NCBI GenBank assembly: GCA_045646365.1
Contig: JAZRKP010000086.1
Coordinates: forward strand, 40,788-104,787
DNA from: SIG454 sp045646365
Lineage (GTDB): Bacteria; Bacillota; Clostridia; Monoglobales; Monoglobaceae
Length of the DNA: 64,000 nt
Direction of reading: 5' to 3'
Of the stretch, positions 8,293-17,045 are shown in pieces. The first letter of the stretch is position 1, and every line of letters starts with the position of its first letter. The notes below the pieces were generated by a model that saw only the letters and a list, made by a program, of their open reading frames with translations, searched no databases and was not told where the DNA came from. The position numbers and the translations under genes are program-made.

Positions 8293-9819
8293 ATGGCAAA
8301 AAAACCCTATGCTTTAATCATAATGGATGGCTTTGGTGTTAATGAAAGAAATGAGGGAAATGCGATTTATTCCGCTAAAACTCCAAACATCGACAAGTAT
8401 ATGGCAAGCTGTTCTAACACAATAGTTCACGCATCAGGTATGGATGTTGGTCTTCCTGAGGGACAAATGGGTAACTCAGAGGTTGGTCACACAAATATCG
8501 GTGCAGGACGAATTGTTTATCAGGAACTTACAAGAATAACAAAGTCTATAAATGACGGCGATTTCTTTGAAAATGAAACCCTTATGGGGGCAATTAAAAA
8601 TTGTAAGGAAAACGGCTCTGCTCTCCACCTTATGGGACTTTTATCCGACGGCGGTGTGCATAGCCACAACACACACTTATATGGTCTTCTTGATTTAGCT
8701 AAGAAGAATGGCGTTGAAAAAGTGTTTGTTCATTGTTTCTTAGACGGTCGAGATGTTCCTCCGTCATCAGGTGCAGATTTCGTTTCTGAGCTTGTTGAAA
8801 AGCTCCGTGAAAAGGAAATCGGTAAGATTGCAACTGTTATGGGCAGATACTATGCCATGGACCGTGATAACAGATGGGAAAGAGTTGAAAAAGCTTATAA
8901 CGCAATGGTTCTCGGCGAGGGTAACCTTGACACATCTGCGGTTTCTGCGGTTAAGAAATCATATAATGATGATGTAACTGACGAATTTGTTGTTCCAACA
9001 GTTATAACTGACGAAAACGGAACACCTTACGGCAAGATTTCTGAAAATGACAGCGTTATTTTCTTCAATTTCAGACCTGACCGTGCAAGAGAAATAACAA
9101 GAACAATCGTTGACGAGGCTTTTGACGGCTTTGGTAGAAAGTTCTTTAAGACATATTTTGTTTGTATGACACAGTATGACGCTTCTATGCCGAATGTTAA
9201 TGTTGCGTTTAAGCCACAGACTTTAGAGAATACTTTCGGTGAATATATCAGCAAAAAGGGTTTAAGACAGCTCCGTATTGCTGAAACTGAGAAGTATGCC
9301 CATGTAACATTCTTCTTCAACGGTGGTGTTGAAAAGGAATATGACGGTGAGGACAGAGCACTTATCAATTCTCCAAAGGTTGCAACCTATGACTTAAAGC
9401 CTGATATGAGTGCTGTTGAGGTTACTGATGAGGTGGTTAAGAGAATCGAGAGCGGAGAATATGATGTTATCGTTCTTAATTTCGCTAACTGTGATATGGT
9501 TGGCCACACAGGCGTGTTTGATGCGGCTGTTAAGGCGGTTGAAACTGTTGACGAATGTCTTGGCAGAACTATTGATGCTATCGAGAAAATGGGTGGCGTT
9601 GCATTAGTTACTGCTGACCACGGAAATGCTGACCAGATGGTTGACTATGAAACAAAAGGCGCATTCACAGCACACACAAAAAATGTTGTTCCGCTTATCT
9701 TAATCGGTGAAAATAAAAAACTTAAGCCGGGCAGACTTGCAGACCTTGCTCCAACAATGCTTGACTTAATGGGAATGGAAAAACCCGAAGAAATGACAGG
9801 CGAAAGCCTCCTTCAGTAA
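8293..9819 (+). CDS. gpmI: 2,3-bisphosphoglycerate-independent phosphoglycerate mutase
   Basis: Converts 3-phosphoglycerate to 2-phosphoglycerate using two metal ions and a phosphoserine intermediate. The 508-residue product has the metal ligand D12 in MDGFG, the catalytic serine S62 in GNSEVGHTNIG, the substrate-binding HCFLDGRDVPP and YYAMDRDNRWERV segments, and the C-terminal metal-binding VTADHGNADQM. Length and motif order match the GpmI family. It lies 58 bp after tpiA, has an AGGAAAGGA binding site, and is followed by a strong terminator that ends the pgk-tpiA-gpmI unit. No eno gene is adjacent. Confidence 0.97.
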   Translation: MAKKPYALIIMDGFGVNERNEGNAIYSAKTPNIDKYMASCSNTIVHASGMDVGLPEGQMGNSEVGHTNIGAGRIVYQELTRITKSINDGDFFENETLMGAIKNCKENGSALHLMGLLSDGGVHSHNTHLYGLLDLAKKNGVEKVFVHCFLDGRDVPPSSGADFVSELVEKLREKEIGKIATVMGRYYAMDRDNRWERVEKAYNAMVLGEGNLDTSAVSAVKKSYNDDVTDEFVVPTVITDENGTPYGKISENDSVIFFNFRPDRAREITRTIVDEAFDGFGRKFFKTYFVCMTQYDASMPNVNVAFKPQTLENTFGEYISKKGLRQLRIAETEKYAHVTFFFNGGVEKEYDGEDRALINSPKVATYDLKPDMSAVEVTDEVVKRIESGEYDVIVLNFANCDMVGHTGVFDAAVKAVETVDECLGRTIDAIEKMGGVALVTADHGNADQMVDYETKGAFTAHTKNVVPLILIGENKKLKPGRLADLAPTMLDLMGMEKPEEMTGESLLQ

Positions 9820-9825
9820 AATGCA

Positions 9826-9855
9826 AAGGGATTGTTGAAAAACAGTCCCTTTTTT
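9826..9855 (+). terminator. Rho-independent terminator after gpmI
   Basis: An 11-bp stem (9826-9836 with 9841-9851, one G-T pair) encloses a GAAA tetraloop and is followed by a T-run. Confidence 0.85.
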
Positions 9856-9890
9856 ATCTACAGAATACTTTAAAAAATATCACAAAAAGT

Positions 9891-9919
9891 TTGATTTTTT
9901 TGGAAAAGTTTGATATAAT
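9891..9919 (+). promoter_or_regulatory. Sigma-A-type promoter for gatCAB
   Basis: TTGATT (9891-9896), a 17-bp spacer, and a perfect TATAAT (9914-9919). It lies between the gpmI terminator and gatC, about 27 bp ahead of the gatC ribosome binding site. Confidence 0.8.
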
Positions 9920-9959
9920 GATATATTATAGTTATACGAAAAACTTAAGGAGGCAAAAT

Positions 9960-10244
9960 ATGATAACAAAGGAAGATTTAGTGACTCTTTGTGAGCTTTC
10001 AAGACTTCATTTGTCAGAAGAAGAACTTGAAACCTACGGGAAATCCATGACGGATATTATGACTCTTATGGATACTATCGGTGAGTCTGATTTTGAATAC
10101 AATCTGGTTGATATGAATAATGCGGTGCCGTTTTCGTCGCTCCGTGAGGATAAGGTTGTTGAATTTGGAAATATGGACAAGATTGTTGAAAACGGACCTA
10201 AAACCGTTGAAAATCAATTTATTGTTCCGAAAGTTGTTGATTAA
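9960..10244 (+). CDS. gatC: Aspartyl/glutamyl-tRNA amidotransferase subunit C
   Basis: The small subunit that stabilises GatA within the GatCAB complex, which makes Gln-tRNA (and often Asn-tRNA) by transamidation. The 94-residue product starts MITKEDLVTLCELSRLHLSEEELE, the usual GatC N-terminal helix pair, and ends with the loop that wraps GatA. The ATG at 9960 is chosen because a perfect AAGGAGG lies 6 bp upstream; an in-frame upstream extension would overlap the promoter. gatA follows 11 bp later. Confidence 0.95.
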   Translation: MITKEDLVTLCELSRLHLSEEELETYGKSMTDIMTLMDTIGESDFEYNLVDMNNAVPFSSLREDKVVEFGNMDKIVENGPKTVENQFIVPKVVD

Positions 10245-10255
10245 GGAGGGGAATT

Positions 10256-11692
10256 ATGAAAACTATTTCAGAAATAAGACAAATGCTTGATGAAAAGAAG
10301 ATTTCCTCTGTTGAACTTACGGAAAGCTATCTTGAAAAAATTAAGAAGAATAACGATAAGCTTGGCGCATATATAACTGTATGCGATGAGGAAGCTTTAT
10401 CTATGGCTAAAAATGCCGATGAAAAAATTGCAAAGGGTGAGGCTGGACTTTTGACCGGTATCCCTATGGCGATTAAGGATAATATCTGCACTAAAGGGAT
10501 TAAAACTACCTGTGGCTCAAAAATGCTCGGTGAGTATGTTCCGCCGTATAACGCAACAGTTATAGACAAGCTTAACGGCGAGGGCGTTGTGTACTTGGGG
10601 AAAACAAGTATGGATGAATTCGCTATGGGCGGTTCGTCTCAGACTTGTTATTTCAATAAACCGAAAAACCCGTTTAATACGGATTGTGTTCCGGGTGGGT
10701 CTTCCGGCGGAAGTGCAGTTGCAGTTTCCGGGGATATGGCTCTTTGTTCTCTCGGCTCAGATACGGGTGGCTCAATCCGTCAGCCTGCAGCGTTTTGCGG
10801 TATAACAGGTATGAAACCAACCTACGGAAGCGTGTCCCGTTATGGCCTTGTTGCGTTTGGTAGTTCTCTTGACCAGATTGGTCCTTTTGCAAACAGCGCA
10901 AAAGACTGTGGCATAATTCTTAACGCAATTTCAGGCAGAGATATTCATGACCATACATCAAGAGATACGAAAATTGATTTTACTGCTTTGTTGGGTAAAG
11001 ATGTAAAAGGAATGAAAATTGGTATTCCGAAAGAATTTTTTGGTGACGGTATTGACGAAGAGGTTAAAAACTCTGTTATGCAGGTCGCAAAATTCTATGA
11101 GGAAAACGGAGCGGAACTTGTTGAGGTTTCAATGCCGACTCTGAAATTTGCGGTTTCAGCTTATTATCTTTTAGCCTGTGCGGAGGCAAGCTCAAACCTT
11201 TCCCGTTATGATGGCGTTAAGTATGGATATAGAACCGAAAAGCCGATGAGCTATGATGAACTTGTTAAAAAGTCAAGAAGTGAAGGCTTTGGTGACGAGG
11301 TTAAGAGAAGAATTCTTCTCGGAACTTATGCGCTTTCAAGTGGTTATTATGATGCGTATTACAAAAAGGCTATGGCTGTTCGTCAGCAGTTCCGCCGTGA
11401 ACACGCTGAGATTTTTGAAAAGTGCGATGTTATGCTTACACCAACAGCCCCAACAGTTGCTTATGGGTGCAATGAGAACATTGATGACCCGGTTAAAATG
11501 TATCTTGCTGATATTTGCACAGTTACTGCAAATATTGTGGGCATACCTGCAATTTCAGTACCTTGCGGATACGACAAAAACGGAATGCCAATCGGTTTCT
11601 CGATTTCAGCGAAACAGTTTGATGATGCAAAGGCAATTCAGGTTGCAGATTTCTTTGAACAGCAGTTTGAGAGAAAATATGCAAATATTTAA
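10256..11692 (+). CDS. gatA: Aspartyl/glutamyl-tRNA amidotransferase subunit A
   Basis: The amidase subunit that releases ammonia from glutamine for Glu-tRNA(Gln) amidation. The 478-residue amidase-signature enzyme has the catalytic Lys-cisSer-Ser triad: K74 in AIKDNI, S149 in PGGSSGGSA, and S173 in SDTGGSIRQPA. The spacing matches characterised GatA proteins. It follows gatC with AGGAGGGG ahead of its ATG and precedes gatB by 42 bp, giving the standard gatCAB order. Confidence 0.97.
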   Translation: MKTISEIRQMLDEKKISSVELTESYLEKIKKNNDKLGAYITVCDEEALSMAKNADEKIAKGEAGLLTGIPMAIKDNICTKGIKTTCGSKMLGEYVPPYNATVIDKLNGEGVVYLGKTSMDEFAMGGSSQTCYFNKPKNPFNTDCVPGGSSGGSAVAVSGDMALCSLGSDTGGSIRQPAAFCGITGMKPTYGSVSRYGLVAFGSSLDQIGPFANSAKDCGIILNAISGRDIHDHTSRDTKIDFTALLGKDVKGMKIGIPKEFFGDGIDEEVKNSVMQVAKFYEENGAELVEVSMPTLKFAVSAYYLLACAEASSNLSRYDGVKYGYRTEKPMSYDELVKKSRSEGFGDEVKRRILLGTYALSSGYYDAYYKKAMAVRQQFRREHAEIFEKCDVMLTPTAPTVAYGCNENIDDPVKMYLADICTVTANIVGIPAISVPCGYDKNGMPIGFSISAKQFDDAKAIQVADFFEQQFERKYANI

Positions 11693-11734
11693 TCGTGTAA
11701 TTGCTCGTATTTGTGAGCGGAAAGGTGTTTAATT

Positions 11735-13150
11735 ATGAATTACGATACAGTCATAGGACTTGAAATACACGCTGAGCTTTCAACTGATACAAAGGTTTTT
11801 TGCTCATGTAGTGCCGAGTTCGGCGGTGCACCGAACACACATATCTGCCCTGTCTGCACAGGTCAGCCGGGAGCACTCCCGATTATAAACCGTGCGGCGG
11901 TTGAATATGCAATAAGAGCAGGTCTTGCTTTCGGTTGTGATATTAACCGTTATTCAAGATTTGACAGAAAGAATTATTTTTACCCTGACCTTCCAAAGGC
12001 ATACCAGATTTCTCAGCTTGATTTGCCCCTTTGTATAAACGGTAAGTTGGAGCTCTCAACGGGAACTGTTGTCAGAATTAACAGAATCCACCTTGAGGAA
12101 GATGCAGGTAAACTTGTTCACGATGATTACCACGGCGAAAGCTGGGCGGATTATAACAGATGCTCAGTTCCGCTTATTGAGATTGTAACTGAGCCTGACA
12201 TTAAGTCTGCAGAGGAAACGGCTGAATTTGTTTCAAAGATTGGTCTTTATCTTAAGTATCTTGGCGTTTGTGATGCTAAGATGCAGGAAGGCTCAATCCG
12301 TGCCGATGTCAATGTTTCATTAAAACCTGCGGGGTCAGAGAAGCTTGGTGACAGAGCGGAACTTAAAAATATGAACTCAATGCGTTCTATTATAAGAGCT
12401 ATCGAATATGAGATAAAGCGTCAGACTGAAATTCTTGATAATGGCGGAAAAGTTGAGCAGGAAACAAGAAGATTCGACGATGCTATGGGAACAACAAGCT
12501 CGCTTCGTTCCAAGGAAAATGCAAATGATTACCGCTATTTTCCTGAACCTGATGTTCTCGCTATAACATTCACGGAAGAGGATATAGAGAATGCTAAAAA
12601 CAGTATTCCGCTTCTCCCCCACGAAAGAGTTCAGAAATATGTTAACGAATATAAATTGACAGATGAAGATGCAAGAGTTATAACTCTCGAGAAGTATATT
12701 TCCGATTTCTATGATGAAACGGTTGCGATCTATCCTGAGTATAAGAATGTTGCAAATCTGTTCCTGACAGAGATTATGCGCAGAGTTAAGGATACTGATG
12801 CAGAAGAAATTCCGTTCTCGGCTAAGGATTTTGCAAAGGTTGTTGAAATGGCGGATAAGAATACCGTTAACAGAAACGATGCAAAAACCATTATCCGAAT
12901 AATGTTTGAAGAGGGCGGAGAGCCTATGGAAATTGCGAAAGCTAACGGATTTATCGTTGAGGTTGACACAAGTGCGATTTCTGAATTTATCGACAATCTT
13001 TTGAAAGAAAGAGCGGACCTTGTTGAAGATTACCATAACGGAAAGCAGAATGTTTTCGGATTCTTTATGGGACAGGCAACAAGAGGGCTTACAGGAAAGG
13101 CGACTCCGAAAGACATTAAAGAGTATCTTGAGAAAGCTTTGAAAGGCTAA
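11735..13150 (+). CDS. gatB: Aspartyl/glutamyl-tRNA amidotransferase subunit B
   Basis: The kinase-like and tRNA-binding subunit of GatCAB, which phosphorylates misacylated Glu-tRNA before amide transfer. The 471-residue protein begins YDTVIGLEIHAELST, has a CSCSAEFG..CPVCTG zinc-type cysteine set (about 23-45), the PLIEIVTEPD motif, and the C-terminal YqeY-like tRNA-binding tail with VFGFFMGQATRGLTGKATP. Length and motif order are standard. It is the last gene of the gatCAB operon and is followed by a bidirectional terminator. Confidence 0.97.
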   Translation: MNYDTVIGLEIHAELSTDTKVFCSCSAEFGGAPNTHICPVCTGQPGALPIINRAAVEYAIRAGLAFGCDINRYSRFDRKNYFYPDLPKAYQISQLDLPLCINGKLELSTGTVVRINRIHLEEDAGKLVHDDYHGESWADYNRCSVPLIEIVTEPDIKSAEETAEFVSKIGLYLKYLGVCDAKMQEGSIRADVNVSLKPAGSEKLGDRAELKNMNSMRSIIRAIEYEIKRQTEILDNGGKVEQETRRFDDAMGTTSSLRSKENANDYRYFPEPDVLAITFTEEDIENAKNSIPLLPHERVQKYVNEYKLTDEDARVITLEKYISDFYDETVAIYPEYKNVANLFLTEIMRRVKDTDAEEIPFSAKDFAKVVEMADKNTVNRNDAKTIIRIMFEEGGEPMEIAKANGFIVEVDTSAISEFIDNLLKERADLVEDYHNGKQNVFGFFMGQATRGLTGKATPKDIKEYLEKALKG

Positions 13151-13176
13151 TCTTTTGGAAAGACTTTAAAACAATA

Positions 13177-13206
13177 AAATATGCTCTGCGTTAGCAGAGC
13201 ATATTT
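13177..13206. terminator. Bidirectional terminator between gatB and the MATE gene
   Basis: A perfect 13-bp stem (13177-13189 with 13194-13206) with a GTTA loop has A-rich and T-rich flanks on both sides, so it can serve both convergent genes. Confidence 0.85.
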
Positions 13207-14631
13207 TTATTGCACACAAGTTTTTTGATTTAAATATTTTTCCAGAGCTCTTTGACCCGTTTGTGTAACAGGCTTAATCCAGCGGTTTGACCTGAAATAC
13301 TTGATGCAGAGGAAAGCTTTTATGTAATCCTCGCACATATAACTGCAGGCAAATACCATTGGAAAGGGTATTTTTACAATGAATGCAACAAATGCGGTAA
13401 CCGGAATAGAAATAAGCCAAAGTGTAATGAGGTCATATTTCATACCTTTCTTTGTGTCGCCGCCACTACGGAAAACCCCAACAATAGCTATATATGGAAT
13501 ATTACGAATTGCAAGCTCCAAGGCGTAAATCAGCATAATGTGCCGTGCCGCCTGAAGCGTTTTATCAGAAATACTTCCGCCCATATTGAAAATTCCAATA
13601 AGCTGATCTCTGAAAATAATAACAAATATACCGATAATAAGTCCCGTCAACGGAACAATAACCATATATCGAATGGAATTTTTAATAGCCGTTTTAATTT
13701 CACCGCAACCAATATCCCGTCCAATAATAACGCTTGAAGCATTTATCATACCAACAAAGAAGGATAATGCGATATTTTCAAATGTTCTGAGTATTGAAAT
13801 TGCGGCAGTGTATTCATAACCCATATTTGAGAAAATAATGTTATAAATGACCGTTCCAAGTCCCCATAGAGTTTCGTTCAAAATAACAGGAAAGGCTCTT
13901 TTGACAAAATAAATCGCAAAGTGTTTGTCAAAACCGAGAAGGTCCTTTACAGGTGCAAAAAATATGTCATCTTTCTTAATACCGCAAACAAAAAGAATAA
14001 TCAATGGACCCGACCAGGCTGATATTACAGTTGCAATAGCCGCACCCTCGATTCCTAAACGAGGAAGTCCGAATGCACCGAAAATCAAGCCATAATCAAG
14101 GATGGCGTTAAGGATAGTGGTGAAAAATGCAACAAACATAGGGAGCCGAACCCGTTCAGTTGAACGGAGAACATTGTTGATGAGTAAATTTAATAAAATG
14201 GCAGGATATGAAAAAACTGCAATTCTTAAATATCTCACGCCTGAATCCAAAACAGCAGCATCACGGTTAAAAATGCTTATAACAAACCTCGGAGCGAAAA
14301 GACCAATGAGCATAAACATAAGCGCGAATAACATACCGAATAAATTTGCAATACCGTATGTATGAATGATACCTTTTCTGTTCCCGTCCCCGTGGTATTG
14401 GGCAAAGAATACGGATGCACCGGAGCATATTCCGAAAATGACCATATTCAATAGCCAGCTCCACTGTCCGGCAATTCCAACGGCGGCAAGGCTTATGTCG
14501 CCAAGCTGACCAACCATAAGGGTGTCAACGAGAGAAAATGAACTGGTCAGCAGGTTCTGAACTGCAATGGGGATTGCGAGTGTCAGCATTGATTTCCAGA
14601 ATGCTTTGTTTCCAAATAAAGTCTCTAACAT
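13207..14631 (-). CDS. MATE family efflux transporter
   Basis: This 474-residue multidrug and toxin extrusion type protein has about twelve hydrophobic helices arranged as two similar halves. The first half opens with LAIPIAVQNLLTSSFSLVDTLMVGQLG, a typical MATE N-terminal pattern in which the pore begins. Such transporters export organic cations or peptides using sodium or proton gradients. It lies 11 bp downstream of the ABC transporter gene, so it may be the last gene of the HPrK-PqqD-peptidase-ABC cassette, although an AAGGACAC site precedes it. The substrate cannot be told from sequence. A second MATE gene lies at 25,089. Confidence 0.9.
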   Translation of the reverse strand: MLETLFGNKAFWKSMLTLAIPIAVQNLLTSSFSLVDTLMVGQLGDISLAAVGIAGQWSWLLNMVIFGICSGASVFFAQYHGDGNRKGIIHTYGIANLFGMLFALMFMLIGLFAPRFVISIFNRDAAVLDSGVRYLRIAVFSYPAILLNLLINNVLRSTERVRLPMFVAFFTTILNAILDYGLIFGAFGLPRLGIEGAAIATVISAWSGPLIILFVCGIKKDDIFFAPVKDLLGFDKHFAIYFVKRAFPVILNETLWGLGTVIYNIIFSNMGYEYTAAISILRTFENIALSFFVGMINASSVIIGRDIGCGEIKTAIKNSIRYMVIVPLTGLIIGIFVIIFRDQLIGIFNMGGSISDKTLQAARHIMLIYALELAIRNIPYIAIVGVFRSGGDTKKGMKYDLITLWLISIPVTAFVAFIVKIPFPMVFACSYMCEDYIKAFLCIKYFRSNRWIKPVTQTGQRALEKYLNQKTCVQ

Positions 14632-14642
14632 ATTAAGTGTCC

Positions 14643-16328
14643 TTATATTTCTTTAGTATAGATTTTTTTGTTCTCGATTTTTATTTCCTTATTGCATATA
14701 TCATATGCCGCTTTTTTATGGGATATAATTATGCAGGACTTATTTTTAAGATTTTTAATGTTTTCAAGGAGCTCTTTTTCTGTTTCTTCGTCAAGAGCAG
14801 AGGTTGCCTCGTCAAGAAGAATAACAGGCTCGCCTGAAAGGATTGCACGAGCAACAGCGAGGCGTTGAACCTGTCCTTCGGAAAGTCCGAAACCTTTTTC
14901 ACCAATTAAAGTGTCAAGTCCAAGTGGAAAATCCTTTATAAATTTATCTGCACAGCTTACATGGAGTGCAAAATTGATTTCTTCGTCTGTTGCATCAGGC
15001 TTGCAGATTGTAACGGCATCACGAAGTGTTCCTGAAAGAAGAAGGTTTCCTTGCGGAACATAGGAGAAGAGCGGTCTTGTGCTTTTATCTGCAATACGCT
15101 TTTCGTTATTATCAAGCTTAATATAAATCTGTCCGCTATTTGGGTTTATAACGCCTAACAGTAGCTTTAAGAGTGTACTTTTGCCAATTCCTGAGATGCC
15201 TGATATAACCGCAAAATCCCCCTTTTTGATTTCGAGATTTGCATTATCCAGAACAATGTCTCTGTCATAGCCAAAGCTTATGTTTTCAAAAACCAATGAG
15301 TCAAGAGAAGAATAGACAGAAATGGCATCGATGCTTTGGGTATCCTCGCCTTTCTCGCCTTCTAATTGTTCAATCTCTATAACTCTTTCCGCAGAGGCTA
15401 AGATACTGTAATATCTTGGGAGAATCCCTGACATTCCCGCAAACGGAGTCTGAATCTGATTGACAAGCTGAATAATCGCAGTTACAGTTCCGACGGTTAT
15501 TGCGTTTGTATAGAGGTTGAAAGCACCCCAACCAAAAGCGAAAAGGAAACCAAGCTGGAACACGAGGCTAAGCCCTGTGTTAGCGGCGATACTGATTGTT
15601 CGTCTCTTCATTTTTGCGGTGTAGTTATCGTTTTGATAATCAGCTGCTTTTTCGTTAATTTTATCCTCTATGCCAAATACTTTAATCATAAGGATACCGC
15701 CGATTGACTCCTGCAAGAAAGAACGCAGAACACCGTCAGTTTCCTGAACTTTTTTATGTAGCTTTTTCATAAGCTTTCTGAAAAAGCTTGTTACTAACAA
15801 AATTAAGAGGCCTGCAACAATAAAGACAAGTGCGAAACGAGGGTCGAGGATTATAAGTCCTGCGGCGGCAAAGACGAGTCTTGTTATCATTGCCACAATG
15901 GAGGGAGCAAGAGTTATTATTCCCTCGCTCATAATACTGATGTCGCTTGTGAGTCTTGTCATAAGTTCACCGCTGTGATAAGCGGTAATTTTACTGTAAT
16001 CCTTTGTTAAAATACTGGAAAAGAGCTTGCTTTTAAACAGAATTTCAGTCTTTGCACTGACTCTGACTGAGATATTCTGGGTTACAATTCGCAGAAGAAT
16101 CTGGAGTGCTATGAGGAACAGAAGAAATAAAAGACTTTCTATCAAACCGCTTATGTTCTTCGTGTTTGCAGTGTCGATAACCTTACTGCAGTTAAATGCG
16201 AAAAGTACGCCTAAAAACGACATTACTGCATTAGAAATAATCAGTAAAAAAACAGCGGGAAACTGATTTTTTACTGATTTTAATATCCATTTTAAAGTGT
16301 CTCTGTCTTTTATTTTATTATTCTGCAT
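14643..16328 (-). CDS. ABC transporter, fused permease and ATPase (peptide-exporter type)
   Basis: The 561-residue half-transporter has six membrane helices (residues about 20-310) and a C-terminal ATPase domain with Walker A GISGIGKST (377-385), signature LSEGQ (482-486, Glu in place of the usual Gly) and Walker B VILLDE (502-507). The permease part resembles type I exporters of the MsbA, LmrA and lasso- or lantibiotic-peptide kind, without an N-terminal C39 peptidase domain. It overlaps the S24/S26 peptidase gene upstream by 19 bp, so the two are translationally coupled. The context suggests export of a modified peptide, but no substrate gene is seen. Confidence 0.88.
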   Translation of the reverse strand: MQNNKIKDRDTLKWILKSVKNQFPAVFLLIISNAVMSFLGVLFAFNCSKVIDTANTKNISGLIESLLFLLFLIALQILLRIVTQNISVRVSAKTEILFKSKLFSSILTKDYSKITAYHSGELMTRLTSDISIMSEGIITLAPSIVAMITRLVFAAAGLIILDPRFALVFIVAGLLILLVTSFFRKLMKKLHKKVQETDGVLRSFLQESIGGILMIKVFGIEDKINEKAADYQNDNYTAKMKRRTISIAANTGLSLVFQLGFLFAFGWGAFNLYTNAITVGTVTAIIQLVNQIQTPFAGMSGILPRYYSILASAERVIEIEQLEGEKGEDTQSIDAISVYSSLDSLVFENISFGYDRDIVLDNANLEIKKGDFAVISGISGIGKSTLLKLLLGVINPNSGQIYIKLDNNEKRIADKSTRPLFSYVPQGNLLLSGTLRDAVTICKPDATDEEINFALHVSCADKFIKDFPLGLDTLIGEKGFGLSEGQVQRLAVARAILSGEPVILLDEATSALDEETEKELLENIKNLKNKSCIIISHKKAAYDICNKEIKIENKKIYTKEI

Positions 16329-16786
16329 TTTCTAAGCCCCCATCTGAGCACCCGCCTGAAAAATGTTTTACGGTATTTTCTTCTTATGATTGCATAAAAG
16401 CAATAGAAACGCATCTTAAATGAGTCTATGGAATAAAACTTATCCCCTTTATAAACACCGTTAACAACGCCGATTATGTTAGCGTCTGTTATGCCATATT
16501 CCAATATGGTTTGGTTGTCTCCGCACATAATATAGCTTTTATCGGGAGCAATTTTAACGATTCTGTGAAGAATAAAGCTCCCGTCATCACGCCTGTATAA
16601 AGGAATATCGTGTTTTTTTAGAGGTGCGGTATTCTTAGTCAATGCCACACGGTCAACTCCCTGCCTGATAAGGGGGAGCATACTTATTCCTCTTGGTTTA
16701 AAAACAACAGTTCCGCCGTTTTTGAGTTGCTCCGCCATAAGGGGAAACATTTCATCAAGGGAAACTTGTTTAATTTCGTTATTCAT
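16310..16786 (-). CDS. S24/S26 family peptidase (signal-peptidase-like)
   Basis: The 158-residue protein has the signal peptidase I / LexA-like core: the catalytic serine S35 in PRGISMLPLI, a His-Arg pair in FILHRIVKI (74-75), and the GDNQ motif (89-92). The usual general-base lysine seems to be replaced by the histidine, as in SipW-type enzymes. Unlike true signal peptidases, it shows no N-terminal membrane helix, so it may act on a cytoplasmic peptide. The ATG at 16786 overlaps the stop of the PqqD-like gene; a GTG at 16804 is possible. It overlaps the ABC transporter gene by 19 bp. Its place between a PqqD-like protein and an exporter suggests leader removal, which is inferred. Confidence 0.8.
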   Translation of the reverse strand: MNNEIKQVSLDEMFPLMAEQLKNGGTVVFKPRGISMLPLIRQGVDRVALTKNTAPLKKHDIPLYRRDDGSFILHRIVKIAPDKSYIMCGDNQTILEYGITDANIIGVVNGVYKGDKFYSIDSFKMRFYCFYAIIRRKYRKTFFRRVLRWGLRKCRIIK

Positions 16787-17045
16787 CCAATAAATCCGCC
16801 TCACGCATTTTATTTATGAACGCAGAAATGCCTTCCTTGGCAACATCTTCTGCAACATCGTATTCATCAAGCATTTTGGAAAGAAGCTCGGTTTCGGTTG
16901 CACCGTTTTCGAGAAGCTTCCACAAAAAAGCACCGCTATCGTTTAAGTTTATCATTCCGCCAAAATCCATAGTCTCGATACCGATTGCAACAACAACATT
17001 ACAGCCTGCAACCTCACGAAGCATATAGCCAGGTTTAATTTTCAT
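16779..17045 (-). CDS. PqqD family protein (possible RiPP recognition element)
   Basis: The 88-residue protein matches the PqqD-like fold: an N-terminal beta region (KPGYMLREVAGCNVVVAIG), the conserved LNDSGAFLWKLLENGATETELLSKMLDEYDV segment, and a C-terminal helix. Proteins of this type bind leader peptides and present them to modifying enzymes in RiPP pathways. The ATG at 17045 is preferred because AAGGAG lies 9 bp upstream; a GTG at 17063 would place that site inside the gene. It overlaps the kinase-like gene by 11 bp and the peptidase gene by 8 bp, so all three are coupled. Confidence 0.85.
   Translation of the reverse strand: MKIKPGYMLREVAGCNVVVAIGIETMDFGGMINLNDSGAFLWKLLENGATETELLSKMLDEYDVAEDVAKEGISAFINKMREADLLDE

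Noticed and set aside
12377..13036. 219-codon open frame on the minus strand within gatB
   Set aside because: Opposite gatB, with no ribosome binding site and low-complexity translation.
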